Shown here: one piece after another, positions 7,863 to 15,781 of the stretch | Numbering within the stretch: position 1 is the first letter of the stretch | Layout of the letters: every line of letters begins with the position of its first letter | DNA from: Ruminococcus sp. YE282 | GTDB taxonomy: Bacteria > Bacillota > Clostridia > Oscillospirales > Acutalibacteraceae | Direction: 5' to 3' | Length of the DNA stretch: 64,000 nucleotides | Assembly: GCA_900101355.1 (NCBI GenBank) | Contig: FMUV01000008.1 | Location: forward strand, 1-64,000 | Made by a program: the position numbers and the translations under genes | Notes under the pieces: generated by a model | Database searches by the model: none | Told to the model about the DNA's origin: nothing | The model's input: only the letters and a program-made list of their open reading frames with translations

Positions 7863-8690
7863 ATGTACACAAGACCGATAATTTACAAGGTGTATTCTGT
7901 TATTATATTTGCTTTTTCAATTTTTTCTTTTCTTGGCAGTATTGCAACGCTGTTTATTCCTTTTGATACTCTGCCCAATTTAGGAAGCCTCAGTTCCGTT
8001 ATTAACACGGCAGCCGTTATCATAAAAATTGGTTTGTTGATTTCAACTCTGCTGACACTTTTCTTTGCATACACCGAGTTTTCTTCTATGATTTGCTTTG
8101 CCGATATGATTGATTATGAAAAAAGCGGCGCTGTTTTTCCGTTTGAAAAGAAAAACTTTGTTATGTCCGCAAATGTATACAGAAAATTCGGCACTGTAAT
8201 TTTTTATATAAATATGGTTATCGCTCTAATCTCAACCATCGTGTGTATTATTTCATACTCAATAGTTAAACAGGCTTTTATTGCACTTCCTGTTATCCCC
8301 TTGCTTGGAATAACATTCAGCACCGTTTTGGTGTACATACAATACTTTTGCAAATACAATGCATTTTCTGATTTGCTTGACGTTGTTTCCGTAAAAAATC
8401 CGACAAATCAAATGTTAGACCGACTCAAAACCAACAAACCGAACACTTTGAGAGGTTTTTGCGTTTTTCTTTATGTAATTGCAATTATTTTTTCAGTAGC
8501 AGTAATTATCAGTCTGTTTTTGTTAGGCGGACAAATATTTTCGCTTAATATATATGCAGGGATATTTTTGTCGGTATTTATAATTGTATGTTCGGCATTA
8601 ATTGTACTGTCTTTAAGTGTAACCGGCTGTTACTATGACAACCTCGCAAAGATGCTTGAACATTATATGATTAAATACAAAATGATTTGA
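7863..8690 (+). CDS. Polytopic membrane protein of unknown function
   Basis: 275 residues with about six hydrophobic helices: near 8-32, 48-70, 118-140, 145-165, 200-222 and 228-255. A charged loop, NPTNQMLDRLKTNKPNT, lies in between. I do not recognise the family. ATG 7863 follows AAGGGGGAC. It is the first full gene of a three-gene operon apparently controlled by the divergent XRE repressor. No catalytic motif is visible. Confidence 0.75.
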   Translation: MYTRPIIYKVYSVIIFAFSIFSFLGSIATLFIPFDTLPNLGSLSSVINTAAVIIKIGLLISTLLTLFFAYTEFSSMICFADMIDYEKSGAVFPFEKKNFVMSANVYRKFGTVIFYINMVIALISTIVCIISYSIVKQAFIALPVIPLLGITFSTVLVYIQYFCKYNAFSDLLDVVSVKNPTNQMLDRLKTNKPNTLRGFCVFLYVIAIIFSVAVIISLFLLGGQIFSLNIYAGIFLSVFIIVCSALIVLSLSVTGCYYDNLAKMLEHYMIKYKMI

Positions 8691-8704
8691 GGAGGCGGCA
8701 AAAT

Positions 8705-9118
8705 ATGAAAAGCAAAGAGGAATTTTTAAAAGAATATCGTTCAAAACACACGGGAATGTATGTTGCGGCTGTATTATCTGTTATTTTTGATATTATCGGA
8801 ACTGTTATTATTTTAGCAAATGTTATTCCGTTGATTAAATACCGTTATATTTACAGTGAAGGTCAAACAGTATTTTGGTTGGTTTTAGGAATGGTGTTCT
8901 GGATAATCGGCACGGTTCTGATAATTTACAGCAAATCTGTTGATAGGCGTGGATTGTCAGAATACGAAAACTACTTAAAAAATCAGGCGTCCGTTACAGC
9001 CTTTGGCAGAGAAGCCGCAAAACATAATTCAAGCGACGAATGGGTGTGCAAAAATTGCGGAAAAGTAAACAAAAGCTACGTTGGTTCTTGCGGCTGCGGA
9101 GAGGTAAAACCAAAATGA
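8705..9118 (+). CDS. Two-helix membrane protein with C-terminal zinc ribbon
   Basis: 137 residues. Two membrane helices (about 20-45 and 60-80) precede a cytoplasmic tail ending in CKNCGK...SCGCGE, a short CxxC/CxC zinc-ribbon-like motif. ATG 8705 follows GAGGAGGCGG; the ribosome site overlaps the previous stop, so an upstream TTG start at 8687 is rejected. The function is unknown. The overlap with both neighbours shows tight co-translation. Confidence 0.75.
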   Translation: MKSKEEFLKEYRSKHTGMYVAAVLSVIFDIIGTVIILANVIPLIKYRYIYSEGQTVFWLVLGMVFWIIGTVLIIYSKSVDRRGLSEYENYLKNQASVTAFGREAAKHNSSDEWVCKNCGKVNKSYVGSCGCGEVKPK

Positions 9119-9591
9119 AAAAAGTTATTGTTTTAATAACAGCCATATCAATTATTTTGCTCACTTCTGCCTGCGGAAAAACAGAAAATATCGAAAGTTC
9201 CGTTGTGATTACAGCTACTGACACTGAATATATTGACCTCGTTTATGATAACATTGAAAATTGGGACATCACACAGAACGACAGCGGAAAAACATTTTCA
9301 ATTGATAAAATCAGCTTCTATAAATTTGCCAACGGAGACAAAATGGCATTTTACATCAATTACCCAATCGCAGGCTATTCCGGACGCGGTTATTATCTTA
9401 ACATTGACGAGGGTACAATGGAGCAAATTACTTATAGCGTATACGACCACGATATTAAGGAATGGAACACTTCATATATGGCAAAAAACGCATTGTACGG
9501 AACGTACTGGAACAGTAACGCAGACGAAAACGAAAAACATTCTGTTATCAAAGAAGCATTTGAAAACTATCTGAAATCAAGGCGAGACTAA
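9115..9591 (+). CDS. Putative lipoprotein
   Basis: 158 residues. A signal peptide ends in the lipobox LTSAC, so the mature protein would be lipid-anchored on the outer membrane face. The rest is a small, soluble, beta-rich-looking domain with no motif I recognise. The start codon overlaps the stop of the zinc-ribbon gene (ATGA). It closes the XRE-linked operon and is followed by a clear terminator. Confidence 0.8.
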   Translation: MKKVIVLITAISIILLTSACGKTENIESSVVITATDTEYIDLVYDNIENWDITQNDSGKTFSIDKISFYKFANGDKMAFYINYPIAGYSGRGYYLNIDEGTMEQITYSVYDHDIKEWNTSYMAKNALYGTYWNSNADENEKHSVIKEAFENYLKSRRD

Positions 9592-9617
9592 AGCTGTTCA
9601 GGTACATAAACACAAAA

Positions 9618-9650
9618 ACGGCGTAACCGATTAAATTTCGGTTGCGCCGT
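9618..9650 (+). terminator. Rho-independent terminator of the XRE-linked operon
   Basis: A thirteen-base stem, ACGGCGTAACCGA with TCGGTTGCGCCGT (one G-U pair), closes a seven-base loop and is followed by AAATTTTAT. It is 26 bases after the lipoprotein stop. It is close to symmetric and could also act on the opposite strand. Confidence 0.85.
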
Positions 9651-9670
9651 AAATTTTATATCTTGTATGT

Positions 9671-9828
9671 CAGAGCAACACTCTGCTTTTCCTGCACATA
9701 ATAGAGCCTGCAAATAATTGCAGGCAGTGCAAAAACGTCATTTGCTCATTTTTACGATGAGAACTTATAAATAACTTCCGCTAAAATTTTGAATGCCCCT
9801 CGCCGCATTAGGCGAGAGGCATTTGATT
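9671..9828 (+). repeat. Structured intergenic repeat, copy B
   Basis: It starts GAGCAACACTCTGCTTTTCC. It has a perfect eight-base hairpin, GCCTGCAA with TTGCAGGC, and near its 3' end a seven-base hairpin, CCTCGCC with GGCGAGG. The middle is more diverged than in copies C and D. It lies between convergent genes (lipoprotein and serA), and its 3' hairpin could terminate serA transcription from the other side. Confidence 0.75.
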
Positions 9829-9853
9829 TATATTATATATTCTGTTTTATCAA

Positions 9854-11008
9854 TCAGATAACTCTTACTCTTACAACGCCGTCAACAGCAGCAATTTTCT
9901 CTGCGTCGGCTTTGTCTGCGCCTGCAACGTCAAGAATTGTGTAAGCATATTCGCCGCGGCTCTTTGAAAGCATATTTTCGATGTTGCCGTTAAGCTCAGA
10001 AAGCACTTTCTTAAGAAGTTCGGGAACATTCTTGTGCATTACGCAAAAACGTGTATCGTTTGTGTTTCTCGGAAGAGAAATTGCAGGATAGTTTACTGAA
10101 TTTACAATGTTACCGTTTTCAAGGTATTCCTTAACCTGGTCACAAGCCATAACAGCGCAGTTTTCCTCGCTCTCGGGAGTTGAAGCGCCAAGGTGTGGCA
10201 GGCAGATTACGTTCTCTTCGCCGAGAATATCATCTGTACCGAAATCTGTTACATACTTTGCAACCTTTCCGCTCTTAAGAGCTTCAAGAACAGCTGTTGA
10301 ATTAACAAGACCGTCACGGCTGAAGTTGAGGATGCGAACTCCGTCTTTCATCTTAGCCATCATATCTGCATCAACAAGGTCCTTTGTGTCGGGAGTAAGC
10401 GGAACATGAATTGTGAGGTAATCACAGTTTGTCATAACCTCTTCGTTGTTCTTCATCAGCTTAATGCTTGGGTCAAGACGAAGTGCGTTCGGAACAGACA
10501 TAAACGGGTCATAACCGATTACCTGCATTCCGAGGGCTGCTGCTGCATTTGCAACAAGTATGCCGATTGCACCAAGTCCGATAACGCCAAGGGTTTTGCC
10601 CCTAAGCTCGGGACCTACAAACTGGCTCTTGCCCTTTTCAACCATTTTTCCGACAGCGTCGCCGTTGCCCTTCAAAGTTGTTTTTTCCCACTCAATTCCT
10701 TCAACAATCTTACGTGAAGAAAGAAGAAGACCGGCAAGAACAAGCTCCTTAACAGCGTTTGCATTTGCGCCGGGAGTATTGAAAACAACTATACCCTTTT
10801 CTGTGCATTTATCCTTTGGAATATTGTTTGTGCCTGCGCCTGCTCTTGCGATTGCAAGAAGATTGTCGGCAAATTCCATATCATGCATTGCTGCGCTTCT
10901 TACAAGAATCGCATCGGGGTTTTCAACTTCGTTGCCATAGCTGTAATTGCTTCCAAGGCGGTCTGTGCCGATTGGAGCGATTTTATTTAATGTAAGTACG
11001 TTATACAT
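9854..11008 (-). CDS. serA: D-3-phosphoglycerate dehydrogenase
   Basis: 384 residues. It shows the D-2-hydroxyacid dehydrogenase pattern: GAGTNNIP substrate loop, GKTLGVIGLGAIG Rossmann motif, then the conserved Arg and Glu regions and LPHLGAST with the catalytic His. A short ACT-like domain ends the protein. It oxidises 3-phosphoglycerate in the first step of serine synthesis. ATG 11008 follows AGAGG; the upstream TTG 11017 is rejected. serC lies 18 bases upstream, giving a serC-serA operon. Confidence 0.93.
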   Translation of the reverse strand: MYNVLTLNKIAPIGTDRLGSNYSYGNEVENPDAILVRSAAMHDMEFADNLLAIARAGAGTNNIPKDKCTEKGIVVFNTPGANANAVKELVLAGLLLSSRKIVEGIEWEKTTLKGNGDAVGKMVEKGKSQFVGPELRGKTLGVIGLGAIGILVANAAAALGMQVIGYDPFMSVPNALRLDPSIKLMKNNEEVMTNCDYLTIHVPLTPDTKDLVDADMMAKMKDGVRILNFSRDGLVNSTAVLEALKSGKVAKYVTDFGTDDILGEENVICLPHLGASTPESEENCAVMACDQVKEYLENGNIVNSVNYPAISLPRNTNDTRFCVMHKNVPELLKKVLSELNGNIENMLSKSRGEYAYTILDVAGADKADAEKIAAVDGVVRVRVI

Positions 11009-11026
11009 TTTAATCAACCTCTAAAA

Positions 11027-12112
11027 TTATTTATTTTCAGCCTCGAACTTCTTCATAAACTCAACAAGCTTTTCAACGCCCTCGTAAGGCATAGCATTGT
11101 AGATAGAAGCACGCATACCGCCAACCGAACGGTGACCCTTGATGTTTACAAGGCCGTTTTCTGTTGCTTCCTTAACAAACTTAGCGTCAAGGTCTTTGTC
11201 GCCTGTAACGAAAGGTACGTTCATAAGTGAACGGTCCTCGGCAACTACTGTACCCTTGAAGAGCTTTGAGTTATCAAGAAAATCATAAAGGAGCTTAGCT
11301 TTCTTTTCATTAAGCTCTTTCATCTTGTCAAGTCCGCCGATTTCATTCTTAATCCACTCAAATACGAGCTTTGCAACATAGATTGAATAGCAAGGCGGTG
11401 TGTTAAAGAGGGAATCCTTGTCTGCGTGAGTTTTATAATTGAGCATTGTAGGAGTAATGTCCATAGCGTTGCCGATAAGGTCTTCACGAACAATTACAAT
11501 TGTTACGCCTGCACCGGAAACGTTCTTCTGTGCGCCTGCAAAAAGAAGACCGAACTTTGAAACGTCAATCGGCTCTGAAAGAATGCAGGAAGAAATATCT
11601 GCAACAAGCGGAATATCGCCTGTATCAGGCAATTCGTGGTAAACTGTGCCGTAAATTGTGTTGTTCATACAAATGTAAACATAGTCTGCATCGTCTCTGA
11701 ACATTGAGCGGTCTGTCTTTGGAATATAAGAATATGTCTTATCTTCAGAAGAAGCAACAGCCTTTGCGTCGCCGTAGCGTACAGCTTCCTGATAAGCCTT
11801 CTTAGCCCACTGACCTGTGATTATGTAATCAGCCTTGTTGTTCTTATTCATAAGGTTGAGCGCAACCATAGCAAACTGTGTTGAGCCGCCGCCCTGAAGG
11901 AAAAGAACCTTGTAGTTATCCGGAATATTCATAATTTCGCGAAGAAGTGCTTCGGCGTCTTTGATGATTTTATCAAAAACAGCACTGCGGTGTGACATTT
12001 CAAGAACGCTCTGACCGCTGCCGTGATAATCGAGCATTTCATCCGCTGCTGTCTTAAGAACAGACTCCGGCAACATTGACGGGCCTGCAGAAAAATTATA
12101 AACTCTTGCCAT
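11027..12112 (-). CDS. serC: Phosphoserine aminotransferase
   Basis: 361 residues. It starts MARVYNFSAGPSMLPE, the family signature. It contains LFLQGGGSTQFAMVALNL and the PLP-lysine segment LLFAGAQKNVSGAG. It converts 3-phosphohydroxypyruvate to phosphoserine with glutamate, following SerA. ATG 12112 follows AAAGGGAG; the longer start at 12160 adds non-family residues. The next enzyme (SerB) is not in the window. A perfect 8-bp inverted repeat lies just upstream. Confidence 0.94.
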   Translation of the reverse strand: MARVYNFSAGPSMLPESVLKTAADEMLDYHGSGQSVLEMSHRSAVFDKIIKDAEALLREIMNIPDNYKVLFLQGGGSTQFAMVALNLMNKNNKADYIITGQWAKKAYQEAVRYGDAKAVASSEDKTYSYIPKTDRSMFRDDADYVYICMNNTIYGTVYHELPDTGDIPLVADISSCILSEPIDVSKFGLLFAGAQKNVSGAGVTIVIVREDLIGNAMDITPTMLNYKTHADKDSLFNTPPCYSIYVAKLVFEWIKNEIGGLDKMKELNEKKAKLLYDFLDNSKLFKGTVVAEDRSLMNVPFVTGDKDLDAKFVKEATENGLVNIKGHRSVGGMRASIYNAMPYEGVEKLVEFMKKFEAENK

Positions 12113-12144
12113 TGTAAAAACTCCCTTTATATTTTTTAAAGTAA

Positions 12145-12164
12145 GCAGTTGTGTTAACAACTGC
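12145..12164. promoter_or_regulatory. Perfect inverted repeat upstream of serC (operator or leader hairpin)
   Basis: GCAGTTGT and ACAACTGC separated by four bases form a perfect 8-bp inverted repeat, ending 33 bases before the serC start. It could be a repressor operator or a short leader hairpin. No clear -35/-10 pair was found around it. Confidence 0.4.
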
Positions 12165-12194
12165 GCCCATAGTTGACAAATAAATTTAATAGTA

Positions 12195-12348
12195 GTGATA
12201 CTCTGCTTTTCTTGCTAAAAGCAGAGGTTAAAACAGATTGCAAGCAATGCAATAAAGCTTTAGCTCCTCATAATTTCGGTTGAAGTCTATGCTTCCGCTG
12301 AAATTGCGAATAGATTCCGCTTTAGAGGCAGGTGACATCTGCACTTAA
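12195..12348 (+). repeat. Structured intergenic repeat, copy C
   Basis: It contains a perfect ten-base hairpin, CTCTGCTTTT with AAAAGCAGAG (12201-12226), the ATTGCAAGCAATGCA segment, an AATTTC...GAAATT stem with inner GAAG/CTTC, a CGCTTTAGAGGC hairpin and the tail GACATCTGCACTT. It is antisense to the flanking minus-strand genes. Confidence 0.8.
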
Positions 12349-12441
12349 ATTATACGCTTGTTGGGGTTTAAAGTCAATAAGAATAGATTCTTTTGGTTAA
12401 AAATTTAACAATTTTTTGTCTGTTTTGCCTTATAAAAAACA

Positions 12442-13377
12442 TCAGCCAAGCGTAATTTTTCCTATTGTGCCGACAATCTCGTCTCTCATTCTCACAGCTT
12501 CGTTTCTTGCCGCCTGTGCAAAGTCTTCTTCGGTTAAGCCCTGCTTTTTCCAAGCGCACATAATTCCTCGGCTTGAGTTAATTACAGCTCCGAGTCCGTT
12601 CTTGTCAAACGCATTCTTAACGTCCTCGGCACCGCCGCCCTGTGCACCATATCCCGGTACAAGGAAGAACGTATGCTTTGCCTTTGCACGCATCTCCAAA
12701 AGCTGTTCGGGATATGTTGCGCCGACAACCGCACCGATTGCCGAGTAACCGTATTTTCCCATAAGCTCGCTGCCCCAGTTCTCGCACATTTTGCCCATAT
12801 GCTCATAGACGGTTTCGTTTGTATCAAGCTTCATATCCTGAAGCTCGCCCGAACTTGGATTTGAAGTTTTTACAAGTACAAAAATGCCCTTATCTTTTTC
12901 TTTGCAAATATTGGCAAGCGGCTTGATTCCGTCAGTTCCGAGATAGCCGTTTACGGTAAGTGCGTCTGCGCCGAATGCGTCAATCTTTTCTCCGTCAACA
13001 TCGGTGGTACCGAGGTGAGCGGTGGCATAAGCTTCCATTGTTGTGCCGATGTCGTTGCGCTTGCCGTCGGTCATAACAAACATACCCTTTGACTTTGCAT
13101 AGGCAATGGTGTCGCAAAGCGCCTTTACGCCCTGCCAGCCGTACATTTCATAATATGCCGCCTGCGGCTTGATTGCAGGAACAATATCATAAAGGCTGTC
13201 TATAAGAGCCTTGTTAAATTCAAACAGAGCCGCTGCCGCACCGTCAAGTGTTTTGCCGTATTTTTCAAAACACTTTTTCTTGATTGAAGCAGGCACATAG
13301 TCAAGCTTTGGGTCAAGACCTGCAACGGTCGGGTTTTGCTTTTCTGCAATTTTTTCTATCAATCTGTCAAGCGACAT
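12442..13377 (-). CDS. pyrF: Orotidine 5'-phosphate decarboxylase
   Basis: 311 residues, the longer type-2 OMP decarboxylase. It has NPTVAGLDPKLDYVP near the start, the catalytic MTDGKRNDIGTTMEAY core (Asp-Lys-Asp), and GAQGGGAEDVKNAF near the C-terminus for phosphate binding. It makes UMP. ATG 13377 is seven bases from AGGAG; ATG 13383 is too close. It is the last gene of the operon with pyrC and the 13486 aldolase. Confidence 0.93.
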   Translation of the reverse strand: MSLDRLIEKIAEKQNPTVAGLDPKLDYVPASIKKKCFEKYGKTLDGAAAALFEFNKALIDSLYDIVPAIKPQAAYYEMYGWQGVKALCDTIAYAKSKGMFVMTDGKRNDIGTTMEAYATAHLGTTDVDGEKIDAFGADALTVNGYLGTDGIKPLANICKEKDKGIFVLVKTSNPSSGELQDMKLDTNETVYEHMGKMCENWGSELMGKYGYSAIGAVVGATYPEQLLEMRAKAKHTFFLVPGYGAQGGGAEDVKNAFDKNGLGAVINSSRGIMCAWKKQGLTEEDFAQAARNEAVRMRDEIVGTIGKITLG

Positions 13378-13485
13378 ATTCATTCTCCTTTTGCTTTATA
13401 TTCGGTAAAGACGGCATACTGTACATAAGTCTATCCGACTTAATCATGCCGAACGGTGATGCCTGCAATTTCATTATATGCTTCA

Positions 13486-14466
13486 TCAGCTGTTGATTAT
13501 ATCATAAAGTTCATTGGCGAACTTTGAATAATCCTTTCTTTCCTCATTTACAAACTGAATTGCCGGACGTGGGTGGGTATTGTACTGACCTGTAAGCATA
13601 TACGGAATGTCATAGCCCCATTTTACGCCTGCTTCTTTAAGTTTATGAGTGTGATTTTCAATTATTTTGAGAATCGGATTAACCTTATACTTAGGATTTT
13701 TGAGGAAACCGAGCAAAAGCTCAAGAGCACAGTTGCCTGCACCTCTGCCCATTCCGTCAACAGTAGCATCAAGATAGCTTGCGCCAAATGTCATAGCCTC
13801 AATTGTATTTGCAAAAGCAAGCTGCTGATTGTTGTGGGCGTGAATACCGACAGATTTTTTATATTTATCTGCTGTTTCACCGTACAAGTCAGCAAGTCTT
13901 CTTGCCTCTTCGGGATACAATGCGCCGTAGCTGTCAACAATGTAAAATGCGGATACAGGTGTTTTGCCGAAAATATCAAGTGCAGCCTTTATGTCCTCTG
14001 TTCTTGCCTTTGAAACAGCCATAATGTTGATGGTGGTTTCATACCCCATTTTTGCACAGTATTCAATCATTTCCACAGCGGACGGAATTGCGTTGATATA
14101 GGTTGCAACTCTGATTAAGTCAATCGGGCTGTCCTTTTTGGGGATAATGTCCTTTTCAAAATCTGTTCTGCCGACATCAGCCATAACAGCAACCTTTAAG
14201 CCGCTTTTGTTGTCGCCGACAATCTTTCTTATATCCGCATCGTTACAGAACTTCCACTTGCCAAAATCGTCCTCGTTGAAAATTTCTTTTGAAGCCTTGT
14301 AACCGAACTCCATATAATCAACGCCTGCTTTGATGTTTGCCTCGTACAAATCCTTTACGAATTTGTCGTCAAAACGAAAATTGTTGCAAAGACCGCCGTC
14401 ACGAATCGTTGCGTCAACCACTCTTATGTCCTGTCTTACCGACAGTAAATCGCCTTTTTGTGCCAT
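13486..14466 (-). CDS. HMGL-like (DmpG-type) aldolase, substrate unknown
   Basis: 326 residues, TIM-barrel of the HMG-CoA lyase/4-hydroxy-2-oxovalerate aldolase superfamily. It has VVDATIRDGGLCNNFRF (catalytic Arg, metal Asp), the metal-binding GIHAHNNQQ, and GMGRGAGNCALELLLG. Relatives split or form 4-hydroxy-2-oxoacids from pyruvate and an aldehyde. It sits between pyrC and pyrF, an unexplained place for such an enzyme. It is a paralogue of the N-terminal half of the 31313 gene. ATG 14466 follows GGGAG. Confidence 0.8.
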   Translation of the reverse strand: MAQKGDLLSVRQDIRVVDATIRDGGLCNNFRFDDKFVKDLYEANIKAGVDYMEFGYKASKEIFNEDDFGKWKFCNDADIRKIVGDNKSGLKVAVMADVGRTDFEKDIIPKKDSPIDLIRVATYINAIPSAVEMIEYCAKMGYETTINIMAVSKARTEDIKAALDIFGKTPVSAFYIVDSYGALYPEEARRLADLYGETADKYKKSVGIHAHNNQQLAFANTIEAMTFGASYLDATVDGMGRGAGNCALELLLGFLKNPKYKVNPILKIIENHTHKLKEAGVKWGYDIPYMLTGQYNTHPRPAIQFVNEERKDYSKFANELYDIINS

Positions 14467-14507
14467 AGTTTTTACTCCCTGCTATTTAATATTTAATTAT
14501 TAACTGA

Positions 14508-15779
14508 TTAATTATCCTCAAACACAAGCTTTCCGCCCAAAAACGTTTTCTTGACCTTGCCGCACAGTTTTTTGCCCTTAAACGGAGTGTTTTTGCTTTT
14601 GCCGTGAAGTTTTTCAACATCAACCGTCCACTCCTCGTCAAGGTCAACAAGTGCAATATCGGCAGGCGCACCTTTGCTTAAAGTTCCGGCATTTATGCCG
14701 AGAATTTTGGCAGGATTGGTGCTCATTTTGCGAACAATTTCTTCAAAGCTCAACAAGCCTGTTTTTACAAGATACGTTACAGCCACAGCCAACGAAGTCT
14801 CCATTCCGATTGAACCGTTGGGAGCCTTTTCAAAATCGGCTTTTTCTTCAACCGTATGCGGTGCATGGTCGGTGGCAACGGCGTCAAGGGTTCCGTCGCA
14901 AAGGCCGCTGATTATTGCCCTGACGTCCTCGGCGGTTCTGAGCGGAGGATTCATACGATAATCTGCGTCACGCTTCAAAAGCTCCTCTTCCGTCAGTGAA
15001 AAATAGTGCGGCGCTGTTTCGGCGGTAACTTTTACCCCACGCCTTTTTGCGTCGCGTACAAGTTCAACGCTCGTCTCGGTGCTTACGTGGCAAATATGAA
15101 TCGGAACATTAAGTGCCGCTGCCAAAGCAATTTCTCTGGCTGTTCCGCAATCTTCCGCAGCTCTTGGAATACCCTTTACTCCAAGCTTTTTTGATACCTT
15201 GCCCTCGTTTATTTTACCTCCGTCTGCAAGGTACAAATCTTCGCAGTGTGCAACAACGCTCATTTTGAGTTTTGGTGTCCTTTGCATAGCGTCACTCAAA
15301 AACTTTGTGTTAACAACAGGTCTGCCGTCATCCGAAAGTGCAATCGCACCTGCTTTTTTAAGTTCGTCAAGGTCGGTAGGTTCTTCGCTTTTTAGTCCCT
15401 TGGTGATACTTGCCGCAACATAAACATTCGCATCAGCCTGTTTTGCTTTGTCCAAAACATATTTTACGGTGGCGGCATTGTCAACGGTCGGATTTGTGTT
15501 CGGCATTGCAAGCAAGCTTGTTACACCGCCTGCCGCCGCTGCTCTGCACCCCGTTATTATATCTTCCTTTTGTGTTTGTCCGGGGTCACGCAAATGGACA
15601 TGCATATCTACCAGTCCGGGGATTGCATAAAATCCCGAAGCCTCAACAACTTCACCGTCGGTGCTTAAATTTTCCCCGATATTTTCTATCCTGCCATTCT
15701 TAATTAATATATCGTATTTTCCGTTAATACCGTCGGCAGGTGATACGACATTTGCATTTTTTATCAGTATTTCTTTCAT
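14508..15779 (-). CDS. pyrC: Dihydroorotase (class I)
   Basis: 423 residues. It has the metal motif DMHVHLRDPGQTQKEDI, the later histidines in VVAHCEDL and IHICHVST, and ATDHAPHTVEEK with the catalytic Asp. It closes carbamoyl-aspartate to dihydroorotate. The start is two bases after the stop of the upstream membrane-protein gene, so translation is probably coupled. The rest of the pyr pathway apart from pyrF is outside the window. Confidence 0.94.
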   Translation of the reverse strand: MKEILIKNANVVSPADGINGKYDILIKNGRIENIGENLSTDGEVVEASGFYAIPGLVDMHVHLRDPGQTQKEDIITGCRAAAAGGVTSLLAMPNTNPTVDNAATVKYVLDKAKQADANVYVAASITKGLKSEEPTDLDELKKAGAIALSDDGRPVVNTKFLSDAMQRTPKLKMSVVAHCEDLYLADGGKINEGKVSKKLGVKGIPRAAEDCGTAREIALAAALNVPIHICHVSTETSVELVRDAKRRGVKVTAETAPHYFSLTEEELLKRDADYRMNPPLRTAEDVRAIISGLCDGTLDAVATDHAPHTVEEKADFEKAPNGSIGMETSLAVAVTYLVKTGLLSFEEIVRKMSTNPAKILGINAGTLSKGAPADIALVDLDEEWTVDVEKLHGKSKNTPFKGKKLCGKVKKTFLGGKLVFEDN

Positions 15780-15781
15780 AG

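Larger units (their letters stand above)
12113..12441. other. Intergenic region between pyrF and serC
   Basis: A 329-base gap between two minus-strand genes. It holds the serC ribosome site, the inverted repeat at 12145-12164 and repeat copy C. No coding frame with a ribosome site was found. The minus-strand frame at 12374-12559 runs into pyrF and is a shadow. Confidence 0.6.
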
